From Fuerstiella sp. (GTDB taxonomy: Bacteria; Planctomycetota; Planctomycetia; Planctomycetales; Planctomycetaceae): DNA of 56,321 bases. Within the stretch, counting starts at the first letter, position 1. Each line of letters opens with the position of its first letter. The DNA is taken from NCBI GenBank assembly GCA_022843805.1, contig JALHMY010000059.1:1-56321 (forward strand), given 5' to 3'. Positions 1-9,832 of the stretch are shown piece after piece. The notes under the pieces were generated by a model that saw only the letters and a program-made list of their open reading frames with translations, was not told the DNA's origin and searched no databases. The position numbers were made by a program, and so were the translations under genes.

Positions 1-85
1 GCAGTCCTCATTTTTGGTTACAGGGTTGTGACGACTCCCTGACAGGGACTTTCACCCTGCTGTTCAAACGCCTTCACAGGCGCAC

Positions 86-142
86 TAGCCATCACTCTCC
101 GAGTGATGCTTTGCGATTCTCTGTCACCTTCGGCGTCGACCT
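86..142 (+). repeat. Dispersed repeat, copy A (hairpin core ATCACTC-TCC-GAGTGAT)
   Basis: About 57 bases that recur in inverted orientation at 52883-52939, with roughly 8 mismatches by eye. The core at 91-107 is a perfect 7-bp inverted repeat around a TCC triloop. Both copies lie in gene-free DNA next to minus-strand 3' ends. No transposase is nearby, so it may be a short non-autonomous dispersed element. Its function is unknown. Confidence 0.75.
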
Positions 143-296
143 CTTGTTCCAACCATCGTATTGGTGTCGGACGAGCTGGTCTCGGGGGATTCTTATCGGA
201 AGGTCGATCATCGTTACCTGAACGGACCGGCGATTGCTCCGGAATTCGCAGTGTTGTTCGGTTTGAAGGCGATCGACAAACGCAGGCGAGCCCACA

Positions 297-323
297 CAGG
301 CGAGTCTCTCCGAGACTCGCCTG
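297..323. repeat. Palindromic hairpin repeat, 12-bp stem, TCC loop
   Basis: Left arm 297-308 (CAGGCGAGTCTC), loop TCC at 309-311, right arm 312-323, perfectly complementary. The 9-bp core GCGAGTCTC/GAGACTCGC is repeated at 14973-14993, and a shorter relative is at 20474-20492. It lies about 150 bases 3' of the minus-strand gene ending at 476. Confidence 0.8.
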
Positions 324-475
324 CGGAACGCGGACGTTCAAAGGGAACTCCGCCTGGCGCAGAGGCGAGATAAACCGACGAGGTAAGCTCGTGGGCGAGC
401 AATCTCATCATTTGTCGGTGAATCGCACGATGAAGCCCTCCCTAAACCGACACGCTATCCCTTCCGCATCATCTG

Positions 476-2743
476 TCACTCTGCCGACAGTTTTTCGAAT
501 TCTGCCATCAGCGGGCGATATGCATACTCGTTCAAAATTGCCACAAGACCGCGATCGCTTTGGTCAGTGGCCACGTCAGCAACTGCCGTAATCCCACTGT
601 AGATGCTCTCAACGGCCTTCTCCATCTGCTCAATTGCCTTTTCGGAATCTCCGGCCTTACTGGCAATCGCTGACTCCCGGATTGCTGTCACCGCTTCAAA
701 ATAGGCGAGTGCGTACTCACTGCGTTTTGCATAGTAGAACAGGACAGGGAACGCATCTCCGTTAATGGCACCATGTGCGCGATAAAGCTCCGTCAGATAC
801 TCGGTATAAGCATCGTAAGCTTCTTTCCACCACTCAGGAACAGGCTCACTGTTGTAGTGCTTCATCAGCATGCCGGGCACCGGGAAGGTAAATCCCAGGT
901 CATTCTTATCAATCAGGCTGGTTGCCTTTTCCAGATGTTCCCAGGCCAGCCACAGGCGTTCCGCCGCGGACCGATTGCCGGTTGCGGTCGTCCACAGCTC
1001 GGTCACGGCGTCCTTCGCGGTCAGAGGATGCTCCCAGGCAGCTCGCGACAGAAAATACACCGATGAATCAAGTTCAGCCGGAACCCAGTAACGCGTAGAG
1101 AATCCGTCCCAGCCCTGCTTCTTGAGTTCATCAACCAGGACCTCAAGGCTTCCAAGTGATGACTGAGGCAGAATGCCAACATTGTCATCTGCAAGTGTCA
1201 TAATCAGCTGACTGCGAATTTTACTCGCTGGCACCTGAGCCAGCAGACCCCGGTTCTCGGCAACTCGACGAGCTGTGTAGTCAACAAAGTTCAGTGCACC
1301 GGCTCCAGGCGGTACTATCTGATCGAGCACCGAAAACAGAGCAGAATCGATATCACTGATCACCAGCTCGAGTTTTTTCCCGTCACCGCGCGTCAACAGA
1401 TCGGTATTCGTAAACAGCTTTCGAAAAAATGCCAGGCCAACCAGATTTCCTCGAATTGCCTGTTGTCCCCGAGCGCCGGAGGCAACAAGGTTGCGTCCGG
1501 ATGCCGCCGCGAGCAGTTCGTCCAGTGATGCATCACTGATTGCCCCCTGAGCTTTGAGCAGAGTAAAGGCTTTCCCGGCATGCTGATCCCATTCAGGAAA
1601 TTCGGGCAGCGTCAGATATAACGTATCGAGATCCGGATACGTCTGCTTCCACGCCGTGATCATGTTACTGACCAGCTTCAGCAGATCCGGGTCTTCAGGC
1701 CCCTGTTCTCCGGCTGGCACGACGGTCAGGCCGTTCAGCCCGGTTCCCACCTTTGATCCGGGCAGCACTTTCTGAAATTCCAGTGGAAATTCAAGTGGAG
1801 AGATACTGACACCAACCGTCATCCCCAGACGATGGGAATGTTCAATCAGCCCCTGCATGTGTTGAATTCCGGCCTTCGTCATCTGCTCGGATGTCGTCAT
1901 GCCGGCGAAGTCCGGATTTTCAAAAAGGCGGGCACCGCGAAAAACCTTCTTGCCGACAGTATCACCATCAACTCGATACTGGTTGCCCCACCATAAGACT
2001 GCCGTCTCCTTCTTCACTCCCTTAAATTCATAACTGATGAAGGGCTGCCACGGATACACGCTGAGCATCACGCGGTTGTATTTCAGTTTAGCCAGTTGCT
2101 TAAGACACACTGCATGCTGTTCAAGGCTCCATGATTCCGGCCCCATTGCAAAGTCATTCACGGTTCGCCAGGTCCGGGACCGCAGTTTCGGTTCCATCAC
2201 CACATCATAGCCTGCCAGACTGAGCACCGGTGGCGTAACAGGAAACAGATCACCGCGAAGCAGGTAGCGAATTCCAAGTCGATGTCCCAGTTCGTAAACG
2301 GCCCACAAAGTGGCCACCGGACTGCCCCCGCCAACAACAAGTATCTGACGTTTCGCATCTGCAGGGTCTGTTTTAACGCTGTGCAGAAGAATTCCCTGAT
2401 CCGTCAGTTTCGGCCAGCCGGAGGATAGGTTCCTGCCAACGGCCGCGTTTGTGGAAGGGCTGCCGACAAGAATGATCTCCTTCGCGTCTGTCGGCACCTC
2501 CGTGGTGACAGACAGTTCCAGCTGAGGAAACAGTTTTCGAAACTGCCCCGCCAGTTCATCTGCAGCATAGCGTTCCAATTGAGGTGCATCGGCACCAACT
2601 ACAACCGCTAACTGTTCGGCAGCCGCCGCCGGAAAAACAAGCGACAGCACAAAACCCGATGACACAGCCAGCCGAATCAGTGTCTGACGCATCTGAAGAA
2701 CCACACAAGAGATTTGGGTCAGCAAAAAAAACTGCCGGGTCAC
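476..2743 (-). CDS. Exported alpha-glucuronidase-like glycoside hydrolase family protein
   Basis: A 755-residue protein. The N-terminal 100-150 residues resemble the non-catalytic alpha/beta domain of alpha-glucuronidase-type hydrolases (a VGSPSTNAAVG stretch, then a YELGHRLGIRYLL stretch), followed by a barrel-like central region with conserved Trp/Tyr/Glu. The start at 2743 forms an ATGA overlap with the upstream propeller gene, which suggests translational coupling. An internal ATG at 2692 gives a cleaner signal peptide (MRQTLIRLAV, hydrophobic core, AAAAEQ), so that could be the real start. Export is likely on either start. The substrate is inferred only at the level of uronic-acid-containing polysaccharide. 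A DUF4838-like protein is an equally fair label. Confidence 0.7.
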   Translation of the reverse strand: MTRQFFLLTQISCVVLQMRQTLIRLAVSSGFVLSLVFPAAAAEQLAVVVGADAPQLERYAADELAGQFRKLFPQLELSVTTEVPTDAKEIILVGSPSTNAAVGRNLSSGWPKLTDQGILLHSVKTDPADAKRQILVVGGGSPVATLWAVYELGHRLGIRYLLRGDLFPVTPPVLSLAGYDVVMEPKLRSRTWRTVNDFAMGPESWSLEQHAVCLKQLAKLKYNRVMLSVYPWQPFISYEFKGVKKETAVLWWGNQYRVDGDTVGKKVFRGARLFENPDFAGMTTSEQMTKAGIQHMQGLIEHSHRLGMTVGVSISPLEFPLEFQKVLPGSKVGTGLNGLTVVPAGEQGPEDPDLLKLVSNMITAWKQTYPDLDTLYLTLPEFPEWDQHAGKAFTLLKAQGAISDASLDELLAAASGRNLVASGARGQQAIRGNLVGLAFFRKLFTNTDLLTRGDGKKLELVISDIDSALFSVLDQIVPPGAGALNFVDYTARRVAENRGLLAQVPASKIRSQLIMTLADDNVGILPQSSLGSLEVLVDELKKQGWDGFSTRYWVPAELDSSVYFLSRAAWEHPLTAKDAVTELWTTATGNRSAAERLWLAWEHLEKATSLIDKNDLGFTFPVPGMLMKHYNSEPVPEWWKEAYDAYTEYLTELYRAHGAINGDAFPVLFYYAKRSEYALAYFEAVTAIRESAIASKAGDSEKAIEQMEKAVESIYSGITAVADVATDQSDRGLVAILNEYAYRPLMAEFEKLSAE

Positions 2744-4176
2744 TTTGTCTCCTCCGCAAAACAGTACAGCTTATATTGCGTTCGCACGTAAAGACGATTG
2801 TCGGCGATGGCAGGTGTGGCAATCAGGCTTTCACCGATGTCATTTTTTGCAATCACTTCCGGGACTTCGCCAGCCTTCAGCACCACAATGATCCCATTTT
2901 CACCTGGCACATAGATATATCCCGCAGCGGTGATCGGTGAAGCATAGTGGTTGCCGAAATTCCGGATCCGCTTTTTGGTCCAGATGGCTGTTCCGTCCGT
3001 CAGCGAAAATGCTGCCGAGATACCTCCGGCCTTCACCATAAACAGGCGGTCATCGACGGCCAGAGGTGACGCAATATTTGATGGAGCCGACGTATTATCC
3101 AGATTCCACATCAGATGTGTGGCCGTCACGTCACCGTTACCACCGCCGCGAATCGACTGGATGATGTTGCCGCCACCGACCATATTGGTGGGCGCCTGAA
3201 ACGCGACGTCGATTTCTGCATCTTCAAGAAAGCCATCTTTGTTGACATCACCTTTGTCGAACTTTTCATGAAAAGCTGGTTCGAGTTCAGACTTGTCAAG
3301 CTTCTTGTCCTGATTCGTGTCGCGCCAGTCGAGCAGTGCAAACTTAAGTACCCGTTCCGTATCCCCCACACTCTGACAGGAAAAATAAATGCGATCTCCG
3401 ACAACAACAGGAGTGGTCATAACCGTACGAAGCAGACTGTTACAGGTCCAGAGCTCCTTCCCGGACTCCGGATCATAGCCTTTCATTTTACCTGTTCCGG
3501 CCACCACAATATCTGTGCGACCATCGGCCGTGCAAACAACAGGAACCGCATAGCCTCCCAGCATGTCCGGGCGAGATGTTTTCCAGCGGATGCTGCCACT
3601 CTCTTTATCGAAAGCGATCAGATACGGGTCGAGGTCATCATCGAGATTGAAGATGACCATGTCATTGTAGATGATGGGGGAATTCGCCGGTCCCCAGCCC
3701 ATCAGGTAAAACGGCATCGGAAGTGAATACTTCCATTTCAGAGTACCGTCGGCCGCATCCAGTGCCAGCAACCCCAGTGTGCTGAAATGTACAAAGACTG
3801 TCTGGCCATCCGTCGCCGGCGTCGATGATGCATGTTCATTTGGAGGAGTGATCTCCGGCAGCTTCTCAACAGCAAATTCCTTTCGCCAGAGTTCACGGCC
3901 TGTTGCCGCATCCAGACTGATCACTACGAATCGGCTGTCTTCAATCAGACCGGTTGTGAATACTCGTCCGCGTGAAATCACCGGACAGGCGACTCCACGA
4001 CCCGGCTCTACCGACCAGGCAATGTTTTTTTCCGCAGAGAATGTCAGGGGAGGATGAGTACTTTCATGAGAAATACCACTGGCATTCACACCTCGAAACT
4101 GTGGCCAGTCCTCCGCAACAGTGGCACAACAGTTCAGCAAAACCACAATCGCCGGAATGATGATCACATGTCGCAT
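2740..4176 (-). CDS. Exported PQQ-like beta-propeller protein with embedded EF-hand pair
   Basis: A 478-residue protein with a signal peptide (about residues 1-21, ending TVAED) and repeated beta-propeller blades of the type ALDAADGTLKWKY, GYDPESGKELWT and FSLTDGTAIWTKK, as in PQQ-dependent dehydrogenase and BamB-like repeats. Between blades, at about residues 283-325, lie two EF-hand loops (DTNQDKKLDKSE and DVNKDGFLEDAE), which predict calcium binding. The start is well set: GGAGGT at 4181-4186 (complement) is 4 bases from the ATG. It is the first gene of a two-gene operon with the hydrolase-like gene downstream (ATGA overlap). No PQQ-binding catalytic residues are obvious, so a scaffold or sensor role is as likely as catalysis. 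Confidence 0.85.
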   Translation of the reverse strand: MRHVIIIPAIVVLLNCCATVAEDWPQFRGVNASGISHESTHPPLTFSAEKNIAWSVEPGRGVACPVISRGRVFTTGLIEDSRFVVISLDAATGRELWRKEFAVEKLPEITPPNEHASSTPATDGQTVFVHFSTLGLLALDAADGTLKWKYSLPMPFYLMGWGPANSPIIYNDMVIFNLDDDLDPYLIAFDKESGSIRWKTSRPDMLGGYAVPVVCTADGRTDIVVAGTGKMKGYDPESGKELWTCNSLLRTVMTTPVVVGDRIYFSCQSVGDTERVLKFALLDWRDTNQDKKLDKSELEPAFHEKFDKGDVNKDGFLEDAEIDVAFQAPTNMVGGGNIIQSIRGGGNGDVTATHLMWNLDNTSAPSNIASPLAVDDRLFMVKAGGISAAFSLTDGTAIWTKKRIRNFGNHYASPITAAGYIYVPGENGIIVVLKAGEVPEVIAKNDIGESLIATPAIADNRLYVRTQYKLYCFAEETK

Positions 4177-4643
4177 CGAAACCTCCGCAGAACGCTAAAC
4201 CAGACCAGCAGGATCCCTGCTGCTTATTTGCAGGCGGGAATTTAACGGCAGGAAATCAGAAGCCGCTCATCTCCACAGCGCAAAGAACATGTTCCTCACG
4301 ACGAGCGTACCAGCCTGGGGCTGTGGCCACAACCATCAGCCGGGATGTGCTCGCCCTGCCGATCGGAAGTGCTGATCGTAAGTGCTGATCATCTGTATTC
4401 GCTTCCGGAACCGCTCCATGGGTTTCGTGTTCCGCAGAACAAAAATGATTCGGCAAATTCTGCCGACGGCTGCGGGAATTCCCCGGGATCAGAGGCAGAA
4501 GAAATCAGAATTTCATCCAGGAAGTACTCATGGTTTGATCGTTCCGCGAAGTGGATTATTCAGCAAGATCTTCAGGGTGTTAAGCCGATGCTTGAACGGA
4601 CGATGCAACGTTCTTCGCGGGCCTCTGTTCAAATGGAGCGAGT
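4177..4643. other. Divergent intergenic region
   Basis: A 467-base gap between the divergently transcribed propeller gene and the acyltransferase-like gene, so it should carry promoters for both. I see the minus-strand Shine-Dalgarno sequence at 4181-4186 and the plus-strand one at 4635-4638. A 13-base near-perfect tandem duplication (CGGAAGTGCTGAT then CGTAAGTGCTGAT) sits at 4364-4389. I cannot place -35/-10 boxes with confidence. Confidence 0.5.
4364..4389. repeat. 13-bp tandem duplication
   Basis: Two adjacent 13-base units, 4364-4376 and 4377-4389, differ at one position (CGGAAGTGCTGAT, CGTAAGTGCTGAT). They lie in the divergent promoter region between 4176 and 4644. They could be paired operator half-sites or a simple slippage duplication. 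Confidence 0.6.
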
Positions 4644-6290
4644 ATGGGGATCAACCGACCTGTTCTCGCGCATCGTCTGGCTGATGAGGGATTCGCTGAT
4701 TCTGATGCAGCAGCATCGTCGTCCGAATTTCTCAGCGCGCTTCGCGAACTTCCACTCTACCGTCAGTCAAAATGGGAACACCTGCTGGCATTGGCGATTG
4801 ATCCGGTCACACGCTGGCTTTCGTTCCGCAAGCCACCTGTTGACTCCCATGCTGTACCTCAGCTGACACTTTGGGAACGATTTCTCTGCCATCAGTCCCG
4901 CCGCGAGCGGCAGATGACATTTGCTGTCTCGCACCGTGACCGCACCGTCATTCACAATGACTTTGTAACTCAGGCAGTCGAAGCCCTGTGCCGTTTTCTT
5001 GTTTCGCAGATGCAGCAAAAGTGGCAGAATCAGCCGCTGCTTGTCACTGTTCAGGATGTGTGCCGATCGAGATGCCTTGACCCTCGACAGATGACCGGGG
5101 GTCTGCTTCGGATAAAGGTTGTCGATTCCGGAAAGCATGCATGTATCTGTGACCTTGATATCCGCCATGCCGCGCAGCTGTCATCCTCAGAACTCCATTG
5201 TTACCTTCAGCGTCAGTTGTCCGCTGCTGCGGCAACAGGAGGACATTCGAAAAACGGGGCGGCGAGCGTCGTGATCAGCGAGACTCCACAAACAGCCGAA
5301 GACATTGCCGGAAGCTACACCGATCTGCCCGGGGCATGGCTGAGCATTGCCCCGGACCGACAAACAGGCGGCCTTGTCGCGACTGCCGATCATCTTGTTC
5401 TCGATGGAGCATTGTTTCAGCAGCTACTGTTTGATGTCGCGCGTGGCTGCTCGACCGAATTGAAGAATGTCGACACCGACACTTCAATTCCTCAACAGCC
5501 TTCTGCCAGATCATCGGATCCCCTGGTTTCTCTGCATGTTTCGGAACTGAGCTCCGTTTGTGATTTGATACTTCACATCACAAACACGCTGCAGGAATTC
5601 GGCGTCAAAGTGCACGAAGGACGCGATACCGTTGTGCTGGCGACGATTCCGCAATCAGGACCGGATGCAGATCAATCAATAGAAAAGCATCGGCGTCGAA
5701 TCATGCCTTTGCTGCTGCATGTGGATTCCAGTGATGGCCCAACAGAACTGCGATCGCGAATTAACCGGCTGAATGAATCCGGATGGAAATCGGCTGGCGC
5801 CCGGGCGTGGTCGATGATTTATCGCGGCAATGTCAGCGGCCCACTGGTCCGTTACCTGGAACGGCTGGCGTGGTACTTCCCGATTCAGCGCACTTCCCGT
5901 TATCTCGCAGGAGCCGCTTTACTGACTTTTGTTCCCCCTGCAACCGTTTCCGACGCGGAGGCATCAGCAATCAGACATTTGTCAGTCCGTACCATGAAGC
6001 CGATTTGCGGTGGCCCCACGATCGCTGTCTCTCAGGTGCGAGGAGAACGGCGTGAGGCGGTTACCACTCGCATCGCAATTTCCGGCAGCAGACACTGGAA
6101 CGATCTGAACAGGCTCGAAGAATTCTCAGAGGCACTGACCCGACGGTTGCGTGCCTCGGGTTACCAGATCTCTTCAGAAATTCTCGGTATGCCGGAACGA
6201 GCGGTGATTCCGATGACGAAAAACGACTCAGCGACGACAACTGATACTTCGCGTGATACAGCGCGCCAAATTCATCGCCGCGGTGCCTGA
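4644..6290 (+). CDS. CAT-superfamily-like (HxxxDG) acyltransferase or condensation-like protein
   Basis: A 548-residue soluble protein with no signal peptide. The one clear motif is HLVLDG (H250, D254, G255), the HxxxDG catalytic signature of the chloramphenicol-acetyltransferase-like superfamily. That superfamily includes E2 acyltransferases, condensation domains and PapA/WS-DGAT enzymes. A later segment (about residues 440-500; GGPTIAVSQVRGERR, then TTRIAISGSRHWND) resembles the second half of that fold, and the length fits a two-lobed enzyme. The start is supported by GGAG at 4635-4638, 5 bases before the ATG. No carrier protein, thiolation or biosynthetic gene is next to it, so donor and acceptor cannot be guessed. 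The family call rests on the motif and its placement only. Confidence 0.5.
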   Translation: MGINRPVLAHRLADEGFADSDAAASSSEFLSALRELPLYRQSKWEHLLALAIDPVTRWLSFRKPPVDSHAVPQLTLWERFLCHQSRRERQMTFAVSHRDRTVIHNDFVTQAVEALCRFLVSQMQQKWQNQPLLVTVQDVCRSRCLDPRQMTGGLLRIKVVDSGKHACICDLDIRHAAQLSSSELHCYLQRQLSAAAATGGHSKNGAASVVISETPQTAEDIAGSYTDLPGAWLSIAPDRQTGGLVATADHLVLDGALFQQLLFDVARGCSTELKNVDTDTSIPQQPSARSSDPLVSLHVSELSSVCDLILHITNTLQEFGVKVHEGRDTVVLATIPQSGPDADQSIEKHRRRIMPLLLHVDSSDGPTELRSRINRLNESGWKSAGARAWSMIYRGNVSGPLVRYLERLAWYFPIQRTSRYLAGAALLTFVPPATVSDAEASAIRHLSVRTMKPICGGPTIAVSQVRGERREAVTTRIAISGSRHWNDLNRLEEFSEALTRRLRASGYQISSEILGMPERAVIPMTKNDSATTTDTSRDTARQIHRRGA

Positions 6291-6542
6291 GACCAAAGTC
6301 GGCCGACGAGTGTGACCCCGGAGCATTGAATGATCCGATTACATCGCGATCGGCCGAACTCACGCCAGTTTCTTCAATGCCCTGACTGTATCTCTTTGAA
6401 TCTCTTTGAGACCAGGCGGTTTCCCCTCGCCCCGTTTCACTGCTGCCGCTGGCGAAAATGATCGCCGAGGATCATACTTCCCGGAAGCTGATATTGCAGC
6501 TCAACTTTGGAGCTACCCGGGAAGCGATCAGGATCCAGGCCG

Positions 6543-8027
6543 ATGAACAGTTCTCCCCTGCTGATGCTCATCATCAGTTTCGCGTTTTTGAGTACCGACT
6601 TCGTCTTTGCTGCCGACGCAGAGTCAGTCCGCTCGAAACCTTATCGCAATATCGTCTTCCTGATTGCCGATGACCTTGGGCAAAAGGATTTGGGCTGTTA
6701 TGGCAGCACCTTTTATGAGACTCCGCATCTTGATCGACTCGCCGAGCAGGGCATGCGATTTACGAATGCGTATTCCGCCTGTCCCGTCTGCTCGCCCACC
6801 CGCGCCAGCATCTTCACTGGCCGTTATCCTCAGCGAACAGGAATCACAGACTACATTGGAGCGGCTCAGCCTGACCAGTGGAAACGCAATACTCGCCACC
6901 TTCCCGCACCCTATTCAAGTCAGCTGGCACTGCAGGAAGTCACGATCGCGGAGGCACTGAAAGCCCACGGGTATGCGACATTTTTTGGAGGCAAATGGCA
7001 TCTGGGAAGTGAAGGATATCTTCCGGAGAATCAGGGCTTTGACATCAACATGGGTGGAATGGAGCGAGGTGGTCCGTACGGCGGCAAAAAATACTTTTCG
7101 CCTTATGGAAACCCGAAACTTCCAGATGGGCCGGACGGCGAACACCTGCCTCACCGGCTTGCATCCGAAGCGGCCCGTTTTATCGACGCCAATCAACATA
7201 AACCGTTTTTCGTCTGTCTTCCGTTTTATTCCGTCCACACTCCATTGATGGCCCGACCTGATTTACAGAAAAAGTACGAGGCGAAAAGAGCGACTCTCTC
7301 CGCCACAGATCAGTTTGGAGACGAGCCTCCTCGTAAAGTACGTCTCAGTCAGGATCATGCTGTCTATGCCGGAATGGTCGATGCCATGGATCAGGCAGTT
7401 GGACTTATCCTTGCCAAGCTGGATGAACTGAACATCGCCGACAATACTCTGGTGCTGTTTACCAGTGACAATGGCGGGCTTTCCACAAGCGAAGGATCTC
7501 CGACATCGAATCGTCCCCTGCGTGCCGGAAAAGGCTGGCTCTACGAGGGCGGCATTCGCACGGTCCTGCTGGCGCGATGTCCGGGAATCATCTCCGCTGC
7601 CACTGTCAATGATACACCCATCATCAGTCCCGACTATTTTCCGACGATTCTGCAAGCTGCCGGAGTACCCTTGCAACCCCAGGATCATCTGGACGGTGTC
7701 AGTCTGCTGAAGTTGATTCATTCAGATAAAGGGGGTTCAGAACGATCGCTTTACTGGCATTATCCCCATTACGGCAATCAGGGAGGTGCACCAGGATCTG
7801 CAATAAGGACAGGTCGGTGGAAACTGATTGAGTGGTTCGAAGATAACCAGGTTGAGCTGTTTGACCTGCAGAATGATCCTGGTGAAAGAATCAACCTTGT
7901 CAGCAGTGAGCCTGACCGCGTCGCCGCCATGCGGAAATCTCTGAAAGAATGGCAGGAAGACGTGGGCGCCTTACCGTCCGCTGTCAATCCGAATTATGAT
8001 GCGGCGAAACCAGATGGCAGGAATTAG
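6543..8027 (+). CDS. Exported arylsulfatase-family sulfatase
   Basis: About 494 residues from ATG 6543. This start is preferred over an upstream TTG at 6507 because it directly begins a signal peptide ([15 protein letters not shown]...FAADAE). Sulfatase hallmarks follow: [10 protein letters not shown] (metal-binding Asp pair), the CSPTR motif whose Cys83 would become formylglycine, FGGKWHLG (Lys/His of the active site) and LFTSDNGG. It hydrolyses sulfate esters, probably on algal or other sulfated polysaccharides in the periplasm or outside the cell. A second sulfatase follows 35 bases later, so the two are likely co-transcribed. The maturase (anaerobic SME or formylglycine-generating enzyme) is not in this window. 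Specificity cannot be read from sequence by eye. Confidence 0.93.
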   Translation: MNSSPLLMLIISFAFLSTDFVFAADAESVRSKPYRNIVFLIADDLGQKDLGCYGSTFYETPHLDRLAEQGMRFTNAYSACPVCSPTRASIFTGRYPQRTGITDYIGAAQPDQWKRNTRHLPAPYSSQLALQEVTIAEALKAHGYATFFGGKWHLGSEGYLPENQGFDINMGGMERGGPYGGKKYFSPYGNPKLPDGPDGEHLPHRLASEAARFIDANQHKPFFVCLPFYSVHTPLMARPDLQKKYEAKRATLSATDQFGDEPPRKVRLSQDHAVYAGMVDAMDQAVGLILAKLDELNIADNTLVLFTSDNGGLSTSEGSPTSNRPLRAGKGWLYEGGIRTVLLARCPGIISAATVNDTPIISPDYFPTILQAAGVPLQPQDHLDGVSLLKLIHSDKGGSERSLYWHYPHYGNQGGAPGSAIRTGRWKLIEWFEDNQVELFDLQNDPGERINLVSSEPDRVAAMRKSLKEWQEDVGALPSAVNPNYDAAKPDGRN

Positions 8028-8062
8028 CAGGAACCGTCGCGAACACGTTATTGGAGAATTCC

Positions 8063-9661
8063 ATGCGACTCAATTCGGCTCAACGACTTCGGCAGTTCAA
8101 CATTTTCGCAGGCCTGTGGCTGGCGTTGTGCACAGCATTCGCCCCATCACAGGCAATCGCTCAAAACGCCGAGAGCAGTCCTCCCAATATTCTGTTCTGC
8201 ATTGCTGACGACTGGGGACTTCATGCGGGTGCGTATGGCACTTCATGGGTTCAGACACCCGCATTTGATCAGGTCGCCCGCGAGGGTCTGCTGTTTGCCA
8301 GAGCTTACACGCCAAACGCCAAGTGTGCTCCTTCACGTGCCTGTTTGCTGACCGGACGAAACTCGTGGCAGCTCAAGGAAGCGGCCAATCACATCTGTTA
8401 TTTTCCTTCTGAATTTCGTGGCTGGGCAGAAGCGCTGACGGAACATGGATGGCAGGTCGGCCATACTCAAAAAGGCTGGGGACCAGGCGTCGCACTGGAT
8501 GATTCCGGAAAACCCAGGCTGATGACGGGAACGGCCTTCAACAGGCGACAGACAGAACCTCCAACATCGCAAATCAGCAAAAACGACTATGCAGCCAACT
8601 TCTCCGACTTTCTGAACCAGACATCAGCTGAGAAGCCGTGGTGCTTCTGGTTTGGAGCACTCGAACCACATCGAGCCTATGAATTCGGTTCGGGAATCGC
8701 CAAAGGCGGAAAGCAACTCTCAGAGATTGACCATGTACCAGCGTGCTGGCCGGATAACGAGCAGGTCCGGAAAGATATCCTGGACTACGCGTTCGAAGCT
8801 GAGCATTTCGACCGGCACGTTGGTCGTATGCTGAAGGAACTTGAGCAGCGGGGCCTGCTTGAGAACACACTTGTGATTATCACCAGCGATCACGGCATGC
8901 CGTTTCCTCGCAGTAAAGGCAACGCATATGAACTTGCCAATCACGTTCCGATGGCCATGATGTGGAAAAAGGGGATCGCCAGTCCCGGCCGACGCATTGA
9001 AGACTTTGTCAGCTTCATTGATGTTGCCCCGACCCTGCTGGAACTGGCAGGCATCTCTTTTGCTGATTCACGAATGGCACCAGTCACCGGGACCAGCCTC
9101 GTACCTCTCATGCGTTCTGAACTGTCGGGCCGCATTGACGCTCGACGGGACCACGTGCTGATTGGCAAGGAACGAACAGACGTGGGTCGCCCAAATGACT
9201 GGGGCTATCCGACCCGGGGACTCATTGACGATCACTGGGTCTATCTGGAAAACTTTGAACCAGACCGATGGCCCGCTGGAAATCCGGAAACCGGTTACAT
9301 GGACTGCGACGCCGGAATGACGAAAACGGTCATTCTGGCTCAGCACCGCAGGAACTCCGGGGACCATTTCTGGAATTTGTGTTTCGGTCTGCGTCCGGCT
9401 GCCGAGCTTTATGATCGGCGCAATGACCCCGACTGTATTCACAATCTGGCAGGGCGAGCTGACATGCATGAGCATCAGACACGCCTGCAGATGCAGTTAC
9501 ATGCTGAACTGCGCGAACAGGGAGATCCGCGTATCGCCGGAAACGGAACAATATTTGATGGGTATCCTCATGCCAGTAAAGCACACGCAGGATTTTACGA
9601 GCGGTTCAAAAGGGGTGAAAAGGTTAAAGCTGGCTGGATCGATCCGACAGACATCGAATGA
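8063..9661 (+). CDS. Exported sulfatase, N-sulfoglucosamine-sulfohydrolase-like
   Basis: About 532 residues. ATG 8063 has GGAG at 8053-8056 and opens a signal peptide ending SQAIAQN. Sulfatase motifs are [11 protein letters not shown] (metal-binding Asp pair), CAPSR with Cys88 as the formylglycine precursor, and [15 protein letters not shown]. The spacing and the text around [11 protein letters not shown] resemble heparan N-sulfatase (SGSH-like) sulfatases more than arylsulfatase A types, so it may act on N- or O-sulfated glycans different from the substrate of the first sulfatase. The subfamily is inferred. It is second in a two-gene sulfatase operon and the protein should be exported. Confidence 0.92.
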   Translation: MRLNSAQRLRQFNIFAGLWLALCTAFAPSQAIAQNAESSPPNILFCIADDWGLHAGAYGTSWVQTPAFDQVAREGLLFARAYTPNAKCAPSRACLLTGRNSWQLKEAANHICYFPSEFRGWAEALTEHGWQVGHTQKGWGPGVALDDSGKPRLMTGTAFNRRQTEPPTSQISKNDYAANFSDFLNQTSAEKPWCFWFGALEPHRAYEFGSGIAKGGKQLSEIDHVPACWPDNEQVRKDILDYAFEAEHFDRHVGRMLKELEQRGLLENTLVIITSDHGMPFPRSKGNAYELANHVPMAMMWKKGIASPGRRIEDFVSFIDVAPTLLELAGISFADSRMAPVTGTSLVPLMRSELSGRIDARRDHVLIGKERTDVGRPNDWGYPTRGLIDDHWVYLENFEPDRWPAGNPETGYMDCDAGMTKTVILAQHRRNSGDHFWNLCFGLRPAAELYDRRNDPDCIHNLAGRADMHEHQTRLQMQLHAELREQGDPRIAGNGTIFDGYPHASKAHAGFYERFKRGEKVKAGWIDPTDIE

Positions 9662-9832
9662 TTTACCCGACATGATAGCGCACTCGACGAAATAAGCAGG
9701 ACGCGATCAGAAGTCCAGTAACAGCCAGGGTGACGGTGACTCAGCTGAGGGCCAGTTGTTTGCTTGCCGTATTGATGGTACTTTCTTCCAAAGGTCATTC
9801 GAACATTTTAATCCCGAACGATAGGGTGCAGT

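Larger units (their letters stand above)
1..475. other. Intergenic region with dispersed palindromic repeats; no recognisable gene
   Basis: This stretch lies downstream of the minus-strand gene that stops at 476. Short open frames exist on both strands, but none has a ribosome binding site, a recognisable domain or an acceptable length. What it does hold is repeat structure: an odd palindrome at 36-48 (TCCCTG/CAGGGA), a dispersed repeat at 86-142 that recurs inverted near 52.9 kb, and a 12-bp stem hairpin at 297-323. The frame over 161-290 is open and might be a gene relic, but I cannot assign it to a family. Confidence 0.6.

Noticed and set aside
161..373. Possible small gene in the first intergenic region
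   Set aside because: It has no family resemblance and no Shine-Dalgarno sequence, and it runs through the 297-323 palindrome.
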